64,000 nucleotides of DNA from Bradysia coprophila (Eukaryota; Arthropoda; Insecta; Diptera; Sciaridae). Made by a program: the position numbers and the translations under genes. Positions 59,674-64,000 of the stretch are shown here, piece after piece (positions within the stretch are counted from its first letter, which is position 1; each line of letters opens with the position of its first letter). The notes below the pieces were generated by a model, which saw only the letters and a list, made by a program, of their open reading frames with translations, was not told the DNA's origin and ran no database searches. The stretch covers positions 12,556,001 to 12,620,000 of the forward strand of contig NW_023503493.1 of NCBI RefSeq assembly GCF_014529535.1, written 5' to 3'.

Positions 59674-59784
59674 TGTTGAACCATTAATTTTACTTCTTTA
59701 GACCGAGTGATGTCGGTAAAAATTGATTAGCCGCTTCTCAAAGGATAGCTTCATATCTCTTTGAAAAGGTTACTGTGCTCTTAA

Positions 59785-59896
59785 AAATTTGATTTTCGTA
59801 CTTAAACGCACTCATTTCCATATATTTCTGACATAAAATGTGAGTGCGTTTAAGACGAATTCGCCGATCGACCATACCTGTTCTAGACTTTCATTG
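59785..59896 (-). mobile_element. MITE-like dispersed repeat, copy 2
   Basis: Reverse complement of 5173-5285 with a few differences. The central hairpin is at 59801-59854. Confidence 0.8.
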
Positions 59897-60621
59897 AGTG
59901 AATCGCTGCTGAAAGACACTGAGCAGGGTATTTACGTATGTTCTGGCAGCGAATCTATGATTACGTCTTTAAAATCGCCTTATCCAAGCTAATAAAAGTA
60001 TGTATAGAATGTGAGGGAAGCACATCGTGACACTATCCAAAATGTTGGAGCTTGGACCTGTCGTACTGGACCTAAAACCAAATCGACAGGTCGAATGACT
60101 CGGAATAGTCGATCATTCCACATATAGTTTCCCGTTGAAACTTTTCTTTTTTCTTAAATCTAATTTCAAACTGGGCAAACGACATCAAATCATAATAAAA
60201 TTTGGTTTAAAGTTTTGTCTCTTGGTTGTTAAAATCATTTTTTGAATATTTATGTGATGACATTTTATTATAATTTCATTGTAATTTATTTGTTAAACAA
60301 TCTTTATACGAGTCTTTACGTCTTTTTACGGGGTTTTTGTTGTTGCGCCTTTGGAACGCTTGGCTTAATGGATATAAGCTTATAAGCTACACAATAAATA
60401 TGTGTGTTTTCTGTAATATAATAACGTTGATATGGTTATTGGACAAACATTAATGCCAAAACGAGAATAAGTTATTTGATTGGTTTCTAAGCTAATTGTT
60501 GTTATGGAAGATAAATAGTTGATAGAATAATCGACTAAGTTGTCTAGCACCACATAATCAGCCTTCATCATCTGAGAATTGTGTCTGTTATTTGAAAAGG
60601 AGCTATAATAACACACAAATT

Positions 60622-60793
60622 ATGGCGTTGAGAAATGTTTATGAAATTATACCCAAAGCCTATGAATTCATTCATGCGACAATGGGTTATAGCGATACAC
60701 CGATAAAAATTTCCGAACGTTTCAAGCGCATTCTAGGTGTCGCTTCGGAATTTGCAATATTTCACTGTCCAGTTTCAGTACTTCATTATAAGT
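60622..60793 (+). CDS. possible first coding exon, unrecognised
   Basis: ATG at 60622 opens 57 codons with fairly coding-like content (YEIIPKAYEFIHATMGYSDT, RFKRILGVASEFAIFH) up to a good donor, GTAAGA, at 60794. The unspliced frame continues only by running into the dispersed repeat at 60843. No second exon was found in the remaining 3 kb, so the rest would lie outside the window or does not exist. Confidence 0.25.
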
Positions 60794-60842
60794 GTAAGAC
60801 TCACGCTTACAGATATTGGTGTAATTCAAAAACTAATTACTA

Positions 60843-60943
60843 TTCTGCTATCGACAAAACGACGAAAAAGAATGGTGAGCTCGGCTTAAGTAATCTGGTA
60901 TATAGCAACATACATGTTAAAACAAATGAAGTAAAAGATTTCA
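60843..60943 (+). repeat. 150-bp dispersed repeat family, copy
   Basis: TTCTGCTATCGACAAAACGA at the head, GAGCTC mid-unit, TATATAGCAACATACATG, then AAACAAATGAAGTAAAAGAT; the second signature is missing. Confidence 0.7.
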
Positions 60944-61216
60944 TTTCGACTTGAAGAAAAAAATATGATCAAATTAAGTTGAACTGAAGTGATAATTTGG
61001 TATGCTTGTCATCTGTGAAAAGTTACTGTCTAATGAGCAGGGCTTAAAGGCAGGGTAACTTAAAATGATCGATTAGAAAGATTTTTAACGTATCGTGATT
61101 TAAAAACAAGTTTAGGACTGAATAACGAGCTTTTGAACAATTTGCATCACATTCATAATGTTTATTCACACGTTTATACTCCGAACTTATGCTTGTGCAT
61201 AGGAATTGTTTACAGA

Positions 61217-61478
61217 TAAAGTCGAAGCATTATAATTTGATCGGATTCTATTCATTTTTAAATAATTGTAGTTTTCGAAGAAATCATTTCGAAAACATTA
61301 CAGTATAAAAGCTTAGACACGTGCATTTGAACGGATTACCCGCAGGTATACCGCGAGTAAACAGATCTAATGCGCATGTGTAAGCTTTTATACTGTAATG
61401 TTTTCGAAATGATTTCTTCGAAAACTACAATTATTTAAAAATGAATAGAATCGATCAAATTATAATGCTTCGACTTTA
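61217..61478. repeat. 262-bp palindrome with about 100-bp arms
   Basis: TAAAGTCGAAGCATTATAAT at 61217 is inverted to 61478. The arms are about 98% identical by eye, with a one-base indel (GATCGGATTC versus GATCGATTC). The arms themselves contain a smaller inverted pair, TTTTCGAAGAAATCATTTCG followed by AAAA. The loop of about 60 bp is GC-richer. Confidence 0.9.
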
Positions 61479-61582
61479 ATAGACATTACAAATGTAATAA
61501 AAATAGTTCAAATAATCGTTATGTTAGACTATAATGGCTTCGATGCACTCAGAATCGATCATTTTACTTTAAATTTACTTTA

Positions 61583-61704
61583 TTTTAGAGAAATTTAATT
61601 CTGAAAAAATTGGGAAAATTCAGAAACTTTTTATCGGATTTTCAGAATTTTTCGTATTTATTCGGAATTTTCAGAATTTATTCAGGATTAAATTTCTCTA
61701 AAAT
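61583..61704. repeat. inverted repeat around a TCAGAATTTT-rich core
   Basis: ATTTTAGAGAAATTTAATTC at the left is inverted at the right (GGATTAAATTTCTCTAAAAT) with one or two mismatches. The core repeats TTCAGAATTT-like strings. Confidence 0.7.
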
Positions 61705-64000
61705 TAGCACTGGTTTTTGCGCCAAATTTCCACCAGGGAAACACACTAGAATCACTTTTTCATTATTCCAAATTTAAATAATTTCCTCAGGTGGAATGCG
61801 ATGAAAATGTAAAGATCGAGGTTACAGGATCACAAATACGCTAAAACAAATTGATTATATGGTGTAGGTTTCGAATGATCAACGAACGAACACAATACCA
61901 TCCTGGAGGCGCTACACATCAGTAACATCTTAATCTTCCGGTTTATCTTTGATGCGAGTTAAAGAGATATAAATCAAGGTTCGGACGTGGCTATCCTATT
62001 CCTAAGAAATTTACATGGAATGTATATTTCGTGCTATGGATTGATTGACTTTGGGACTAAAAAATTGACAAATTGAAATATATGCACAGACGGGTGATTT
62101 ACAAGTTATAATTTATCGAAAACGGTTCACAAAAATTTCTAATTTTCTTGGAAAATAATGTTTTTAACACAACAAAGCTGGCAAAAAAGGCCACACATAA
62201 ATTTACATTCAGTTACATCCTTAAAGTGTCCTTTTAAGAATATATATTGTTTCATTGCTTTTCTTTTTTTTCGGTTCTCGTTGCAACCTCTCTTGCATTA
62301 CTCGTCAAGATTCATAAGTGAAAAGCTGTACCTCAGGCATATTTTTACGTGTGTACTGTGTATACACACATATCTTCCTCATTCTCAGCTCTTGTGCTAT
62401 TCACAATAAACAAACACTTTTTCGGTTCAAAATATCGAGAAAAAAAAAATTCTGTTATGTAATTAAGCATTTCCAGAAATCTAACCAAATATTTTTACAG
62501 CATGGAACTTTGTTTATGACTTTGAGGCACATAAATCATTCTGTATATTTTGTATCGATAGTTGGAAGTGATTTTTTATATTTTTACTTCATTTCAATTT
62601 TCAAACTCAGTTAAAACTTTTTTCATACAAAAAAATTCAGAATTAAATTTCAAATGAAGTGTTTTATTTACATTTAAAAAAAAGTAAGAGAAAAGATCTA
62701 TTTAGGTTGATTGATGATGGGTTGTTTCGGGTGCTTGATTGGTGGCTGTGATGAAAGGAGTTCAGCAGATTTTTTTTTTCTTCATTTCCATTTTAATTTG
62801 TACGAGAATTTATACCAAGATTTCTAAACAACACACGTTGTGTTTCAATAAAATTGAATATAAATTTGAGATTTTTTTAAAATTTCATTTTGGTTTATTT
62901 CTCTGTAATCTCAAATATCCAATGGGAATTTATAAGATTAATTTTCAAAAATCTACAACACAATCGGAGGTCTAATTTGTCTATGATTTATATGTGGTAC
63001 ATTATGTATATCAATCTATATCTACTACCAACCATATATATATTGTGTAAGTTACCTCTGTAAAAAAAAAAGTTTTTCATCAATCCAATCAATATATTCG
63101 ATTAAACAAACCCATTCGGTGGCACAGCAATTTTCCATTAATTTGTACATCGATCAAAAACCAAACTAATTTAAGTTAATTAACTTTTGGTAAAAGGTAG
63201 ATACATACGAAGCGAGATAGAGAAAAAAAAGAATTATTTTCGTTCGTAAATATAAAATGAATTATTTTGACCTACAAATAATTTCTCCTCATGCGTAATA
63301 AACTGCGTAATTTAAAAACTGCCTTCGTTTCTCATACGACTGTGCTGTGGGATTGTAAAATTTGAAAAAAAAAATTGTTCAAAACTAACTGAAAACTTAT
63401 TCGAGTACATTTTATACCAACCGAAATGTTTATAACTTATAACGTGTTTACTATGTGTAATGAAACGGACGAATGGAATAACTCGATTTCAAAGTCAATT
63501 ATTTTATTGCTGGGTGTTCGTTTCGTTTATTTATTTTTTGTTGGCAAATATATTTTATTGCTTTATGAGGTGCTCTTTTTTTGTTGCTCTCTCGTGTATG
63601 CATCCTCTGAAATATATTACTTCTTCATTTGAATAATTACGATTTGCTCATTTTTTGACACGGTTTAACAGAAATATTTACAAAAATTATTGCATGGCAT
63701 AAAATTGTGGGTACCAAAAAAAAACTTAACTTTCTAGACACACAGTGTTCAATATTTTGTACAAATTGCTCGGTACAACATTTACCGATAAATGATTTAT
63801 GACTGCGGGACAATGGGAATGATTAATAGGAAGTCAATTTGCTGGGATATGCATTTTATTCGGAAAATATTTAATTCGTAAATAGCCCCAGTGAATTTAT
63901 AAATACTATGCACGGAAAGCAGTTTAAAAACATTTAGTTGGATACACGGATGTACCCTTTCAATAGACACTAAATCATTCATTTTTAGCCCCGTACGAAG
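61705..64000. other. gene-poor right end
   Basis: No gene, RNA or clear repeat supported. AT-rich, with short frames that end by chance. Confidence 0.4.

Larger units (their letters stand above)
59201..60621. other. upstream intergenic region
   Basis: No gene seen. It contains a GATAAGATATGATAAGATAA patch at 59228-59247 (GATA-type sites, fitting insect gut or fat-body control but unproven), a repeat tail at 59627-59673 and the MITE copy at 59785-59896. Confidence 0.35.

Noticed and set aside
60592..60954. 120-codon single-exon gene
   Set aside because: The last third lies in the dispersed repeat; at most the part up to the donor at 60794 could be an exon, and it is reported that way.

Overview
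The window reads as nuclear DNA of an insect, most likely a nematoceran fly. That is inferred from strong AT bias, introns mostly 56-130 nt with GT(A/G)AGT donors, an insect-type gene set, and very many short inverted-repeat elements. The species cannot be fixed from the sequence alone. Four multi-exon genes could be rebuilt with consistent splice phases; none of them lies in one open frame.

Layout. 1-4469: a near-perfect 1.45-kb palindrome followed by a 1314-bp tandem duplication. 4479-4775 (-): a 98-residue open segment ending at a stop/AATAAA beside the duplication, probably a terminal exon. 5643-8069 (-): PX-MIT-pseudokinase gene of the RPS6KC1 type, three exons, 744 aa. 8100-10580: intergenic, with a tRNA-derived SINE-like piece and a small repeat element. 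10583-13276 (+): four-exon gene for an unrecognised, basic 294-aa protein with a MITE in its long intron. 13277-23051: gene-poor, with a 1-kb element (19046-20070) and a long hairpin (20563-20750). 23052-26929 (+): eight-exon adenylate-forming enzyme (acyl-CoA synthetase / luciferase-like, 550 aa) with an altered A8 hinge, followed by a possible overlapping small secreted peptide. 27000-56100: gene-poor and full of hairpin elements, with one modest coding candidate (35166-35483, -). 57423-59103 (-): six-exon gene for a secreted 453-aa protein made of five ten-cysteine modules, one module per exon, all introns phase 1. 59200-64000: gene-poor, with a 262-bp palindrome and a possible first exon.

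The genes show no obvious functional link; this is an ordinary stretch of chromosome with unrelated neighbours. The most unusual content is the modular cysteine-rich gene, the palindrome/tandem block, and a family of about 150-bp interspersed repeats without terminal inverted repeats, present in at least 11 copies on both strands. No CRISPR array, rRNA or intact tRNA gene was seen. Exon joins come from reading splice sites and phases by eye; no transcript evidence was available.
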